Source of the DNA: Streptococcus constellatus subsp. constellatus
Lineage (GTDB): Bacteria > Bacillota > Bacilli > Lactobacillales > Streptococcaceae
Direction of reading: 5' to 3'
NCBI RefSeq assembly: GCF_023167545.1
Contig: NZ_AP014647.1
Span: forward strand, 1,798,001 to 1,862,000
DNA: 64,000 bases
Part shown: one piece after another, positions 40,395 to 50,040 of the stretch
Numbering within the stretch: the first letter of the stretch is position 1
Layout: each line of letters opens with the position of its first letter
Translations under genes and position numbers: made by a program
The notes under the pieces: generated by a model
Told to the model about the DNA's origin: nothing
What the model saw: the letters and a program-made list of their open reading frames with translations, nothing else
The model's database searches: none

Positions 40395-41264
40395 TCATTC
40401 CTCATTCTCTCCACCAATACAGCATTCTTCATGCTCATCTAAACTTTCATCTGCTTGAATGGTGACTTTTTTAATTCCATATATTTTAAGATGTTGGCGA
40501 ATAAGCTGTTGAGTTTCTGCTTGTTGTTCGGGATGTTTCATGCAAATATGAATCATCGCAAATTTTTCTAGTCCATCGGTTGTCCAAACATTTAACTGAG
40601 TTATTGCTTGGATATTCTCAATTGTTTGAATTTCTGCATAAAGATCGTTCAAATTCACATCACTCGGTACGTGATCAAGAAAGATTTGAACATTTTCCCA
40701 AAACTTTGGTAGTGCTTTACTTAAGATAAAGGTCGAAATGATGAGCGAAAGCAACGGATCAAGAAAATACCAGTTTGTAAAACGAAGAATAAAGGATACG
40801 AAAATAACAGCCAACCAACCTAAAATATCTTCTAGGAAATGCAGACTAAGAATAGATTCATTGTGTGTACGTCCATGACTAACCACCCTGCTAGCTGCAA
40901 AGTTGATCACAATTGCAAAAATGCCTAAGACAAGCATACCGTCGTAGTTCACCCGTTCAGGTGCAAATAATTTAGGAACATTTTCAACCAGAATAAGAAT
41001 AGAACCCACTATTAAAATGGTAGAGGTCAACATGGCTCCCAGTAAACTATACCGTTTATAGCCTAATGTATAGTTTCTATCACCTCGTCTATTGGAAATT
41101 CTTTCAAAAAATGCTGATAAGCCAATTGCTAAAGCATCACCCGTATCATGCACCGCATCTGCTAGCACAGCACTAGAATTAAAAAGAACACCAAAGGTAA
41201 ATTCAATAATTGCAAAAGAAAAATTTAACAAAAATGCAATCCAGACATTTTTACTTGATTTCAT
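40395..41264 (-). CDS. czcD: Cation diffusion facilitator, zinc exporter CzcD-like
   Basis: A 289-residue CDF transporter with six TM segments. The metal site in TM2 is visible as LADAVHDTGDALAIG (Asp, His, Asp), and a second acidic/His pattern occurs in TM5. The C-terminal cytoplasmic domain (residues 200-275) ends in DEHEECCIGGENEE, a His/Cys-rich tail. The divergent TetR gene at 41435 matches the pneumococcal sczA-czcD pair, in which SczA activates czcD under zinc stress. The start follows AAGGAG. Confidence 0.88.
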   Translation of the reverse strand: MKSSKNVWIAFLLNFSFAIIEFTFGVLFNSSAVLADAVHDTGDALAIGLSAFFERISNRRGDRNYTLGYKRYSLLGAMLTSTILIVGSILILVENVPKLFAPERVNYDGMLVLGIFAIVINFAASRVVSHGRTHNESILSLHFLEDILGWLAVIFVSFILRFTNWYFLDPLLSLIISTFILSKALPKFWENVQIFLDHVPSDVNLNDLYAEIQTIENIQAITQLNVWTTDGLEKFAMIHICMKHPEQQAETQQLIRQHLKIYGIKKVTIQADESLDEHEECCIGGENEE

Positions 41265-41434
41265 GATCTTCTCCTTCTAATTGCACATTGAGATTTCATT
41301 TTATTTGTTGTATAATGTATTCAAAACAAAACACTTTGTTCACTTATATTATCTACTATTTTAATGGAGGAAACAAGAAACAAATCTAATGCTTCGTTTG
41401 ATAGCGTACATTTAGGGAGATTTGTTCGGAAACG

Positions 41435-41956
41435 ATGGATAGACGAGTTAAAAAATCACGCACAGCCATTTATCAGGCTTTTCTCACTCTTTTGAATGAA
41501 AAAAGTTATGAGTCCCTCACAGTTCAAGAAATCATTGACCTTGCAGATGTCGGTCGGTCGACTTTCTATGCTCATTTTGAGACAAAAGAGGCACTACTTG
41601 AAGAAATGTGCCAAGATTTGTTCCAGCATACGTTTATTGAGCGCTACCAAGCAAGTGAGCTTTTTGATGCAACAGCTCATATTTTTTACCATTTCAGGAA
41701 AAATCAAGATAAAATAGCCACTTTATTATTATCTAAAAATATCTATTTTATTAATCGTTTAAAATTAGAGCTAGAACACTATCTCTTTCCTCTCATTCGC
41801 GAAAAGCTATTGACACAAAAATCTAATTTACCAGAACCATTTTTAAAAAACTATGTCACAACAACTTTTATCGAAACAGTTACTTGGTGGCTAGGACAAC
41901 GAAATAAAATTGAAGAAGCCACTATTACATCCTACTATCTGGAGCTCATGCACTAA
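41435..41956 (+). CDS. TetR/AcrR-family regulator, SczA-like
   Basis: A 173-residue TetR protein with an N-terminal HTH (TVQEIIDLADVGRSTFYAHF, then ETKEALLEEM) and a helical sensor domain of low conservation. It is divergent from the czcD-like gene, the same arrangement as SczA in S. pneumoniae. The gap between them carries TTTGTTCAC (41333-41341) and TTTGTTCGG (41421-41429), which may be half-sites. The assignment as SczA rests on context. The family also has members controlling multidrug pumps, and an MFS gene follows 63 bp downstream. Confidence 0.8.
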   Translation: MDRRVKKSRTAIYQAFLTLLNEKSYESLTVQEIIDLADVGRSTFYAHFETKEALLEEMCQDLFQHTFIERYQASELFDATAHIFYHFRKNQDKIATLLLSKNIYFINRLKLELEHYLFPLIREKLLTQKSNLPEPFLKNYVTTTFIETVTWWLGQRNKIEEATITSYYLELMH

Positions 41957-42019
41957 TATAGAGCTATAATTTCAGCTATTTCTATGGTATAATTTTCTAA
42001 GAACCCCTTAGGAGTATTT

Positions 42020-43189
42020 ATGAAAAAACAACATTCTATCTTTTTATTACCAGGAATTATCATGGTGGGTGTCGCTTTGCGGACGCCTTTTACAACGCTT
42101 CCAACTGTTTTAACGAACATTGCTAGTGGGCTTCATGTTTCGGTGAGCTCACTTGGTCTTTTGACCAGTCTGCCTTTGATCATGTTCGCTCTCTGTTCTT
42201 CATTTTCAGCGCGTTTAGCGAGTAAAATTGGGCTAGAAAAACTGTTTGCTCTTGTCCTCGCTCTTCTTACAATCGGCTCTTTAATTCGGATTTTTAATCT
42301 ACCACTCCTTTATATGGGAACCATTCTTATTGGAGCTTCCATTGCAGTGCTTAACGTATTACTTCCAAGCGTCATCCAAGCCAACCAACCGCATCGGATC
42401 GGGCTATTGACAACGATGTATATCACTTCTATGGGATTATCAACAGCTATCGCTTCCTCTATTGCTGTGCCCATAACAGAAGCCAGTTCATGGAAAGGGT
42501 TGGTGCTTTGTCTGACAGCCATCTGTCTTTTAGCATTTTTAGTTTGGTTGCCAAATACTTCCTACAATCACTACTTAGTCAGCAAAGACAAATCAAGTCA
42601 AGGCAACACTATTTGGAAAAATAAAAAAGTCTGGGCTATTATTATTTTTGGTGGTCTGCAATCATTGCTTTTTTATACTTGTCTAACCTGGCTACCAACT
42701 ATGGCAACGCAAGCTGGCATTTCAAATGCTTCTGCTGGATTTTTAGCTTCTGTTTTTAATCTGATTAGTCTGCCATTTTCAATGACCATTCCCAGCTTGA
42801 CAACTCGACTCTCTCCTCGTTATCGCCTCATCATGCTCGGTCTAATATCATCATCCGCTCTTATCGGCATTAGCATGTTACTGATACAGACAAATAATTT
42901 TATGTATTGGCTCATTATCAACATTCTAATTGGTACAGCCGTAAGTGCACTCTTCCCTTATCTTATGGTTACTTTTTCAATGAAAACAAGCAGCCCTGAT
43001 CAGACTGCACAGCTATCTGGATTAGCACAAACAGGCGGGTATGTCCTTGCTGCTTTTGGTCCAGCTCTCTTTGGTTACAGTGCAGATTTTTTCCGCTCTT
43101 GGATACCAGCTATCGTCATTTTGCTTGTTCTTACAATCATCATGATTATTGCGCTCTTTTATGTAGAAAAATCTGATAAAATTTTATAA
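42020..43189 (+). CDS. MFS transporter of the CynX/NimT family
   Basis: A 389-residue, 12-TM major facilitator. The start (GIIMVGVALRTPFTTLPTVL) and the loop SARLASKIGLEKLFALVLAL are those of CynX/NimT-type carriers (cyanate or 2-nitroimidazole transport in E. coli). The substrate here is unknown. It follows the TetR gene on the same strand and may be co-transcribed. A bidirectional terminator lies between it and the convergent peptidase gene. Confidence 0.88.
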   Translation: MKKQHSIFLLPGIIMVGVALRTPFTTLPTVLTNIASGLHVSVSSLGLLTSLPLIMFALCSSFSARLASKIGLEKLFALVLALLTIGSLIRIFNLPLLYMGTILIGASIAVLNVLLPSVIQANQPHRIGLLTTMYITSMGLSTAIASSIAVPITEASSWKGLVLCLTAICLLAFLVWLPNTSYNHYLVSKDKSSQGNTIWKNKKVWAIIIFGGLQSLLFYTCLTWLPTMATQAGISNASAGFLASVFNLISLPFSMTIPSLTTRLSPRYRLIMLGLISSSALIGISMLLIQTNNFMYWLIINILIGTAVSALFPYLMVTFSMKTSSPDQTAQLSGLAQTGGYVLAAFGPALFGYSADFFRSWIPAIVILLVLTIIMIIALFYVEKSDKIL

Positions 43190-43196
43190 AAAAAAC

Positions 43197-43251
43197 GAGA
43201 ATGAAATTCGAAACTAGATTTCTATGAAATCACACGTTCGGCTTCATTCTC
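43197..43251. terminator. Bidirectional terminator between MFS and S41 genes
   Basis: GAGAATGAA and TTCATTCTC, flanked by A5 on one side and CTTTTTTC on the other, close a long loop between the convergent genes. Confidence 0.65.
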
Positions 43252-43259
43252 TTTTTTCT

Positions 43260-44504
43260 TTAACAAAGTTTGAGACATTCTTCTAAATCAATATCTCGCT
43301 CTAAATGCTCTGGTGTCCAAGGGATGAAAATATCTGGTATCACTCCTTTATCATTCATTCCTTGTCCTTTATCAACGGCAAGGCTCCGTGAAGTCGGAAA
43401 TACAAATTCATAATCCCCAAAATCCACTGTGCAGCAATTAGAATAATCTAAAATTCCTAGAGTTGGTCTACCTATCACGGTAACTTTGTCAAATGCTTTC
43501 ATCATCGAAACGAAATTATCCCCTGATGAACCACAGTAGACATCCGACAAAATAAACAATTTTTCTGGTTTTGCTTGTCCAGTCACATCTGGTAAAATCG
43601 CTTCATCTGATTGATCATAAAGTACATACCCCTTGTCTTTATTGACAGCCAATTCAGTTATAAACTGCTCCAGCATATTTCGAGTTTCAGGCGAAATATC
43701 TTCTTGCCTTAGCATTGCTTGAAAATCTTGTAAACGCAGTTCTACATTACGCTTAGTATATAAAATTTCCATACTATCATCAGAAAAAGTCACGTCCTTA
43801 AAACTTTTGCCATCAGAAAGTGCATATTGCAATAAAGGAAAATACAACGAATCCGATCCACCATGATTAACACGCACATCAACAATAACATTCTTTGCTG
43901 TGCTAATAGCCGAGCTACTTTCTTGGTATAAGTTTGCAATGGCTTCTTCATCAAAGAAATTTTCCATTTTCAAATATAGAGTTTCTTCTGATAATTGTTT
44001 ATATTCAAAAGCAGGAGTGTGTGTAGTCAATTTTGTTTCCTGTACTGAAATTGTCTGCTCTTGCCCATTTCGCAGCAAGGTCACCGTATCAGATTTAGCC
44101 ACAAAGTAGGCCCACTCCATATATTGGCGCTCTTCTGTCTCACTGACAAAATAATCACGATACACTTGATAAAATGCTGGAATTGTTTGATTATCTATCA
44201 AAATTATCTGGTCTGCAACGCGTAAGTCCGTATCAGGATTTGCATTCAGTATATATAGTCGATTCTCAAATTTTCTCAGCCGAAACCCTAGTGCCTGCCG
44301 ATGTTTGGGATGAAAACTAACGTGACTAATGATTCCAAAACTTGCCAGATAACACCGCATTTGATAAAGAAAATCCTCATCCTTCATCTCGTTTGTGATT
44401 TGCCTGCGATACATGTCTGGATCTGCTCCTTTTAGATCCTTTTTGGTTGACGAATCCTGTTTCATCATCGCCACAACCTGTTCAAAAATTTCAATTTTCG
44501 TCAT
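43260..44504 (-). CDS. S41-family peptidase (cytoplasmic, C-terminal processing type fold)
   Basis: A 414-residue S41 protease-like protein. The middle region (residues 60-150) resembles a PDZ-like module, and the C-terminal domain holds LFILSDVYCGSSGDNFVSMM with the expected catalytic Ser, plus NVIVDVRVNHGGSDSLYFPL and GQGMNDKGVIPDI. There is no signal peptide, unusual for tail-specific proteases, so the substrate is probably intracellular. The start (MTKIEIFEQ) is placed after GGAGGAG; it overlaps the upstream glycosylase gene by 14 nt, so they are co-translated. Confidence 0.82.
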   Translation of the reverse strand: MTKIEIFEQVVAMMKQDSSTKKDLKGADPDMYRRQITNEMKDEDFLYQMRCYLASFGIISHVSFHPKHRQALGFRLRKFENRLYILNANPDTDLRVADQIILIDNQTIPAFYQVYRDYFVSETEERQYMEWAYFVAKSDTVTLLRNGQEQTISVQETKLTTHTPAFEYKQLSEETLYLKMENFFDEEAIANLYQESSSAISTAKNVIVDVRVNHGGSDSLYFPLLQYALSDGKSFKDVTFSDDSMEILYTKRNVELRLQDFQAMLRQEDISPETRNMLEQFITELAVNKDKGYVLYDQSDEAILPDVTGQAKPEKLFILSDVYCGSSGDNFVSMMKAFDKVTVIGRPTLGILDYSNCCTVDFGDYEFVFPTSRSLAVDKGQGMNDKGVIPDIFIPWTPEHLERDIDLEECLKLC

Positions 44505-45087
44505 CAAGTGTTCTCCTCCATGTTTCTTCATCTGGTAATAACCCTATTTTTGCAATTTTTGACACATGACGATTGCCAGCTACATAAAAGCAAAGTGGCT
44601 CTTCTCGCCAATGATCTGTACAGGTGACGCCGATTCGTGGACGTGAACTAATTTGCAAAGGAAGTGCATCGGCTGCCAGTTGCAAACGTGATTCTTGTAC
44701 ATTCTGACCATCAAAAGCTTTACTAATCCCTACAAATTTAGTTAATTTCCCCGGACCATTAGCAAGTAATGTACCATCTGGTAATTCCAAGGCCCGAATC
44801 AAGACGGCTTCTGCTATATTTTCAGCCCTCGTCACTAAATTCAGCATCTGATGACCGTAAATCTGATAGACATACCAATGCCCTGCTGATAAATACATAG
44901 ATTCATTTTTCGGACTGCGTTTACCATGCGCACTATGGCAAGCACTATCTTTTGCACCCAGATAAGCTTCCGTTTCAACAATTCTTCCTACGGGTTTTCC
45001 ATCCAAACAAAGTTGCATGCCAAGCAAGGCTTTTGCTGTGGCAATTGTATCTACTCGCATCAGCTCTTGAAATTCTTTTGAAATCAT
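44491..45087 (-). CDS. 3-methyladenine DNA glycosylase (AAG/MPG family)
   Basis: A 198-residue alkyladenine glycosylase of the mammalian MPG type, unrelated to Tag. It has the catalytic Glu in GRIVETEAYLGAKDSACH, the YVYQIYG-H segment, and the base-pocket motif ANGPGKLTKFVGI. It removes alkylated purines. The organism therefore has two unrelated 3-methyladenine glycosylases in this window (the other at 7951-8514). The 3' end overlaps the S41 peptidase gene by 14 nt. Confidence 0.93.
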   Translation of the reverse strand: MISKEFQELMRVDTIATAKALLGMQLCLDGKPVGRIVETEAYLGAKDSACHSAHGKRSPKNESMYLSAGHWYVYQIYGHQMLNLVTRAENIAEAVLIRALELPDGTLLANGPGKLTKFVGISKAFDGQNVQESRLQLAADALPLQISSRPRIGVTCTDHWREEPLCFYVAGNRHVSKIAKIGLLPDEETWRRTLDDEN

Positions 45088-45114
45088 GGTCTTATTATAA
45101 CATGAATTTCACAC

Positions 45115-45171
45115 AAAAAAGCAATCGTATTTGTCCAACTTTTGAAGGCAGTACAATTCGATTGCTTTTTT
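45115..45171. terminator. Long-loop inverted repeat AAAAAAGCAATCG / CGATTGCTTTTTT
   Basis: Two 13-bp perfect arms are separated by 31 nt in the divergent region between the glycosylase gene and the DeoR gene. It is terminator-like (T-rich 3' arm) but no gene ends here on the plus strand. A five-codon frame MRKVF with TTTAGGAG follows at 45187. Confidence 0.45.
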
Positions 45172-45298
45172 CTTTAGGAGATTAGTATGAGAAAAGTTTT
45201 TTAGGATTATCTATAGTATAAGAAAGTTAACTTAAATTTGCCTTAAGGCTTTACAGTTGAACCACACTACAAAAAACTTATAAATCATTAGAAAAACT

Positions 45299-45312
45299 TG
45301 AAAACGCTTATA
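45299..45312 (+). promoter_or_regulatory. cre-like site overlapping the DeoR-gene promoter
   Basis: TGAAAACGCTTATA matches the catabolite-response consensus (TGWAANCGNTNWCA) except at one end position. It overlaps TTGAAA (45298-45303), which with TAAAAT (45322-45327) makes a sigma-A promoter of 18-bp spacing. This suggests CcpA repression of the DeoR-HAD pair. Confidence 0.5.
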
Positions 45313-45346
45313 TTCTATGCTAAAATGAAATCATAGGAGGAATAGT

Positions 45347-46093
45347 ATGTATCAAGAACAACGATTAAATAAAATATTAGAATTACTTGCAGAGAAAAGA
45401 CAGCTTTCTGCAAAGGAAATGGTTGACTATTTTCACGTTTCTAAAGATACCATTCGCAGGGATTTTGCTATTTTAAATGAGCGTAAGCTCGTACAACGGA
45501 CTCATGGCGGAATCCTTCCTTTAGAAAACAAACAACAAATCCTATCCTTCAATGATCGTAGCAAAAAATTTACCAAGGAAAAAAGAAAAATTGCTCAAAA
45601 AGCGTACGAATTGATTGAGGAAGAACAACTGCTTTATTTTGACGTCTCAACAATTATCTTGCAATTAGCTCAAGTGATGAATCAAAAAAACACTATTTAT
45701 TCGCATTCTTTAGACAATGCTATCATGCTTAGTGGCCAGAAACAGATTGATTTTCATCTACTTGGAGGTAAATTCTATCCCAAAAACCGCTTCTATTATT
45801 CCTTAAATGAAGCTGAATTATTAGAACATCTTCAATTCGACATTGCTTTCTTTGGAGCAGCAAGTTTGAAAAATGGACAAGTTAGCTATGAGGATGCTGA
45901 AGATGCCTATATTAAAAAACTAGTCATGCAACATAGCCAAACGAAAGTATTGCTAGCCGAGCAGGAGAAATGGCAAAAAAATTTCAATTATATTTTAAGC
46001 GATATCAGTTCATTCGACTATTGGATTACAGACCAAAAGCCAACTACAGAAATCAAGACACTCCTACCTGACACTTTAAAAATCATCTACTAA
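45347..46093 (+). CDS. DeoR-family transcriptional regulator
   Basis: A 248-residue DeoR/GlpR-type repressor. The N-terminal HTH is LSAKEMVDYFHVSKDTIRRD, followed by LNERKLVQRTHGGILPLE, and a sugar-phosphate-sensing DeoRC domain fills residues 75-230 (LLYFDVSTIILQLAQ; DIAFFGAASLKNGQVS). Such regulators respond to phosphorylated sugars. The next gene, 19 bp downstream, is a Cof-type sugar phosphatase, probably its target. The start follows AGGAGG. Confidence 0.9.
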   Translation: MYQEQRLNKILELLAEKRQLSAKEMVDYFHVSKDTIRRDFAILNERKLVQRTHGGILPLENKQQILSFNDRSKKFTKEKRKIAQKAYELIEEEQLLYFDVSTIILQLAQVMNQKNTIYSHSLDNAIMLSGQKQIDFHLLGGKFYPKNRFYYSLNEAELLEHLQFDIAFFGAASLKNGQVSYEDAEDAYIKKLVMQHSQTKVLLAEQEKWQKNFNYILSDISSFDYWITDQKPTTEIKTLLPDTLKIIY

Positions 46094-46112
46094 ATTTACG
46101 GAGGATACAATT

Positions 46113-46949
46113 ATGAATAACCAAAGTATTCGTTTGATTGTCAGTGATATTGATGGAACCATCTTAAATGACCAACATCAGGTTGACAAAAATCTGAAAG
46201 AGCAAATTCCGCTTTTAAAGAAGAAAAACATTCCCTTTGTCTTGGCATCTGCTCGCTCTCCACTTGGTATGAAGCCAATCGCGCACGAACTAGGGCTTGG
46301 TGATAATCCCTTAGCTTGCTACAATGGTGCTCTCGTTATTAAAGGTAATCCGCAACATTATGAAACTATCATTGAACACCCTTTGAATAAAAAAGAAATT
46401 CGGACTTTCATTGAATTAATCAAGCAAGAATTTCCAACAGTTTCTATCAATCTCTACTCTGGAAAGAACTGGCTAGCCGACCGTTTTGATAAGTGGATCC
46501 AGATTGAAGCTGACATCACTGGAGAAGTCCCCACAATTCAAAATCTACTCATTCCTGTCTTAGATGTACTTGTCCCAATCCACAAACTTCTCTTGATTGA
46601 TGAACCTACAATAATTCAGCGTCTCTACAATTATCTCCAAACTCTTGATTTTCCCAATACAGCTTTCTATCTTTCAAAAGATAATTACTTAGAGGTCACT
46701 GCTAAGAATGTCTCCAAAGAAAATGCCCTCCAAGAAATCGCTCAACACTATCAAATTCCGCTTCCTCAAGTCATGGCAATCGGAGATAATTTTAATGACC
46801 TTCCGATGATAAAGTTAGCGGGTTTTGGAGTCGCCATGGGAAACGCCCCTGAACCTGTAAAAGTTCAAGCCACAGCTATTACTCAGACCAATAACCGACA
46901 TGGTGTTGCCAAGGCCATTGAAGATTATATCTTGATTGGATGTAAATAA
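46113..46949 (+). CDS. Cof-type HAD phosphatase
   Basis: A 278-residue HAD-superfamily IIB phosphatase. Motif I is LIVSDIDGTILNDQHQ (nucleophile Asp and general acid Asp), motif II the Ser in VLASARSP, motif III Lys and motif IV in VMAIGDNFNDLPMIKLAGFG. The C2-type cap lies at residues 85-195. Members dephosphorylate sugar phosphates, FMN or PLP; the exact substrate is unknown. It is translated right after the DeoR gene. IS1182 copy 3 starts about 95 bp downstream. Confidence 0.92.
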   Translation: MNNQSIRLIVSDIDGTILNDQHQVDKNLKEQIPLLKKKNIPFVLASARSPLGMKPIAHELGLGDNPLACYNGALVIKGNPQHYETIIEHPLNKKEIRTFIELIKQEFPTVSINLYSGKNWLADRFDKWIQIEADITGEVPTIQNLLIPVLDVLVPIHKLLLIDEPTIIQRLYNYLQTLDFPNTAFYLSKDNYLEVTAKNVSKENALQEIAQHYQIPLPQVMAIGDNFNDLPMIKLAGFGVAMGNAPEPVKVQATAITQTNNRHGVAKAIEDYILIGCK

Positions 46950-47042
46950 AATTGTCAAAGTGCTGAAACATAAACGTTCTGACATAATAATACTGGTAAA
47001 TCGTATCTTTTTACAAGTCGTATCATCCCTTTCTCCCATTCT

Positions 47043-48767
47043 AAAAGAGTCTGAGACAAAATAGTTCTCAGTCACAAAAAAGCTAGAGATTCCCAATTAT
47101 GGAACTCTAGCTTTTTAAGTTTGAGTCGTTCTCTTATTGTATTTAAGGAGATTATTGGCCATGAGCACTAAACCCATGTCAATTTTCACCTGACGCTTGC
47201 CTCTTAGGTTACATCTCTTGTAACCCAAATAAGCCTTTATCTGCCCAAAGACAGGTTCCACATCAATCTTACGTTGATTGAAAATCTGTCTACCTTCGGG
47301 AGATAAAAGCGCTTGGCATTCTTTAGCTTTTAAGTGTTGATAACGTTCGTTGATATATAGTCCCTTTTGAGGGGCTGATTTAGGTTCATCAGCGTAGTAA
47401 ACCTTGATTTCCTGTTGAAAGTCCGTCTGTGTTTTCTGATGTTTGATATGATGAAAACGATAGCACCAGCCATCAGGATGAGTGTAGCTATCCTCCTTGT
47501 CATCATAGTACCAATTCGCTAAGTTTCTAGCCGACTGTTTATACCCTTTCTTCTGTTCCTGATCAAACATGGCATATTTAATCAGATGGTTCACCTCATT
47601 TTCATCTAAACGAAGGAGGTTCTCTTCACTTCCATAGCCGGCATCTGCGACAACGGTCTTCAAGTCATGTGGATAAGTTTCAAGGAATGGCAGGAGAGTC
47701 TTGGTATCTGTCGGATTTGAGAAGACATCATAATGAAGAACAAATTGATTTTCAGTAGCGATTTGAAGATTGTAAGCAGCCTTGAGTTGACCATTCTTCA
47801 TGTGGTCTTCTTTCATCCGCATAAAAGTGGCATCTGTATCTGTTTTGGAAAAGCTGTTACGCCCTTCAAATGTCTCTTGGTAGCCTTCATATTTTTCAGC
47901 ACGTACTGAAAAATCATCCTTGACTTTACGCAGGACTTTCTTGAGTTTCCGACGTTGAGTTTTACGTTCATCCTTTCCTTTAACGGGTGTCTCCTCAATG
48001 TCTTGGTTCAGTTTTTCCAATTCTTCTTCGAGGACTTGAGCGAATTCAATCAACTGCTCTGAAGCAATCGGTTCTTCTTCGTCCAGCCTAATGGCCTGAT
48101 GGATAAGGGGAGTGATTTCTTCTTGAAAATAGACCTGTATCTGTTCTTGAAGTTTGACGGAAAACTTGTCTGTGGCCTTTTTCCACACGAAACTATACTT
48201 GTTAGCGTTGGCTTCAATCTTAGTCCCGTCAATAAACAGACAATCTAAGGTCACTAACTCTTCCATTTTTAAACGAAGATTGAGGTCAATGAAAAGATCA
48301 CGAATGAGGTCTTCCATCCCTTTAGCGACTCGAAATCGATTGATAGTGCGGTAGCTGACAACCAACTGTCCTGTTAGGTACTGCATAGCCAGATTTTCAA
48401 TCATCATTTTTTCGATTTTTCGTCCAGAGAAAATCCCTTGCGAGTAGGCAAATAGTAGAGCGGCTAAAAGCATTTTAGGGTGATAAGACGGGCGACCAAA
48501 GTTATGATAGAACGTGTGGAAGTGACGATCCTCCAAGGCATTCACCACTTTTTCAATAGTAAAGACGAGATGGTCTTGTGGCAAGAAAGAACTGATTTCT
48601 AGTGGTAAAGTTGTTTGATTTGTGTTATAGTGAATATGCATGGGATAGCCTTTCTAAATGGTTTATTGGGCAATTCTATTTTAGCAAGACTATCGTAACC
48701 ATGCAAAAAGCAACGGCAAATCCGTTGCTTTTTTTGTAGCAAAGGGACTATTGTCCCAGACTCTTTT
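47043..48767 (-). mobile_element. IS1182-family insertion sequence, copy 3
   Basis: The same element again, transposase on the minus strand, between the convergent HAD and dltD genes. Its transposase-upstream end lies 4 bp from the dltD stop codon. The terminal repeats and terminal hairpins match the other copies. It has the same two left-end bases as copy 2. Confidence 0.92.
47115..48641 (-). CDS. IS1182-family transposase, copy 3
   Basis: 508 residues with the same predicted protein as copies 1 and 2, complete DUF772 and DDE regions. Start MHIHYNTNQ after AGAAAGG. Nothing suggests inactivation. Confidence 0.95.
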   Translation of the reverse strand: MHIHYNTNQTTLPLEISSFLPQDHLVFTIEKVVNALEDRHFHTFYHNFGRPSYHPKMLLAALLFAYSQGIFSGRKIEKMMIENLAMQYLTGQLVVSYRTINRFRVAKGMEDLIRDLFIDLNLRLKMEELVTLDCLFIDGTKIEANANKYSFVWKKATDKFSVKLQEQIQVYFQEEITPLIHQAIRLDEEEPIASEQLIEFAQVLEEELEKLNQDIEETPVKGKDERKTQRRKLKKVLRKVKDDFSVRAEKYEGYQETFEGRNSFSKTDTDATFMRMKEDHMKNGQLKAAYNLQIATENQFVLHYDVFSNPTDTKTLLPFLETYPHDLKTVVADAGYGSEENLLRLDENEVNHLIKYAMFDQEQKKGYKQSARNLANWYYDDKEDSYTHPDGWCYRFHHIKHQKTQTDFQQEIKVYYADEPKSAPQKGLYINERYQHLKAKECQALLSPEGRQIFNQRKIDVEPVFGQIKAYLGYKRCNLRGKRQVKIDMGLVLMANNLLKYNKRTTQT

Positions 48768-48771
48768 ATGA

Positions 48772-50040
48772 TTATTTAAAATCCTTGGCATCGCCGTCAT
48801 AATTTGCCCATTCTTTGCTAAAGAATCGATTATTTATCTGATAGTTAGGAGCTGGTTTTGGATTTGAAATAAAAGGATTCACAGCCTTATCAAACGCTAG
48901 CCAACCAAGCCATCCCATATGAATCGTATCCTGCATAAAGTAAGGTTTTCCGCCATCGTTTGAAAAGTCAGCAATATTCTTGAATCCTTGACTTTCTAGT
49001 TGATAACGAATTTTTTTCACAGCCTGTTGGTATTTTTCCTGACTCAATCCTGTGTAAGCCGTCCATTTCGCATTAACGGGCGGAATCACAAAAATTGGAT
49101 TGATTTTTGACTTTGCGAACTGATTCAAGACAAGCTGCAAATCATTATACTCAGGAGATTTGGTATAAGAAAACCTTTTTTGCGTTCCTTTAAGTTTCTT
49201 TATGCGCTTTCGCAAGCGATGTTTATAAAACTTATTGTCAATTCCTAAGTCATTGTTTGTTGTATTCCTCTGAGCATCTCTTGTCGCAAATTTCTCTAGA
49301 TCTGAGTAAGAAAATTTATCTGGCAATCGATTGACCTGAGGTTGTACTAATTTTTCATAATTCTCATTATGTTCGGAAAAAAGGGAGCTAAAAAGAGCGT
49401 CTTCGCGGTTATTCAAGCGGCTTATAAGGCGAATGTACTGTTTATCGAAATTTGACAGTTTCTGATTGTCAGAGACTTTTTTTACATTATCTTTCATAGC
49501 TACTGTCGGATACAGTTGTAAGAGACGCTTCGCCGCATATTGAGCAGCAATGTCTCCTTCTTGTTGGTGCAAGAAACTAGTTAATTGATCACTATTAAAA
49601 TATTGTTGAAAAGCTGCAGGGCTGTAACCTTTTTTTGTAAACCATTGAGGAGAAATCACATAAACAGCTGTTTTATTTTCTATTTGGGGGAGCATTTGTT
49701 GCATCCCAAAATATTGTGTGAGAGATGCCGCTCCACGTTGTCCCAAAAAATATGGACGATAATTCCGCTTGTATTTTTCAGACAAAACAGCAGGGTGCAT
49801 ACTATCAAATCGCAACCATTCACTTGACCCAAAGTAAGGAACAAAACGATGCTTTTTATCTGTTAAAGCACGTACTTTTTGTGTTCTTCCTTTGAAACTT
49901 CCTGCTGTCAAGGTAACGGCTGAACGTTTTTCTGATTGATAATCATGTCGCTGCTTGGTTGGATAGAAAAATAGTAAGGTTACAACCATCAAAAAGGCAC
50001 AGATAACCGGACCTAAAATAAGCCATAAACGTTTAAGCAT
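48772..50040 (-). CDS. dltD: D-alanyl-lipoteichoic acid biosynthesis protein DltD
   Basis: A membrane-anchored protein that transfers D-alanine to teichoic acid outside the cell. The 422-residue product has an N-terminal TM anchor ([20 protein letters not shown]) and an extracytoplasmic SGNH-like domain with the [14 protein letters not shown] block (nucleophile Ser) near residue 71 and [18 protein letters not shown] (catalytic Asp/His) near residue 368. It overlaps dltC by 8 nt. It is the last gene of the dlt operon, and an IS1182 copy abuts its 3' end. Confidence 0.95.
   Translation of the reverse strand: MLKRLWLILGPVICAFLMVVTLLFFYPTKQRHDYQSEKRSAVTLTAGSFKGRTQKVRALTDKKHRFVPYFGSSEWLRFDSMHPAVLSEKYKRNYRPYFLGQRGAASLTQYFGMQQMLPQIENKTAVYVISPQWFTKKGYSPAAFQQYFNSDQLTSFLHQQEGDIAAQYAAKRLLQLYPTVAMKDNVKKVSDNQKLSNFDKQYIRLISRLNNREDALFSSLFSEHNENYEKLVQPQVNRLPDKFSYSDLEKFATRDAQRNTTNNDLGIDNKFYKHRLRKRIKKLKGTQKRFSYTKSPEYNDLQLVLNQFAKSKINPIFVIPPVNAKWTAYTGLSQEKYQQAVKKIRYQLESQGFKNIADFSNDGGKPYFMQDTIHMGWLGWLAFDKAVNPFISNPKPAPNYQINNRFFSKEWANYDGDAKDFK

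Noticed and set aside
47115-48641. Small frames inside and antisense to the transposase repeated at each IS copy
   Set aside because: They are shadows of the transposase gene with no ribosome binding sites and recur only because the element is repeated.
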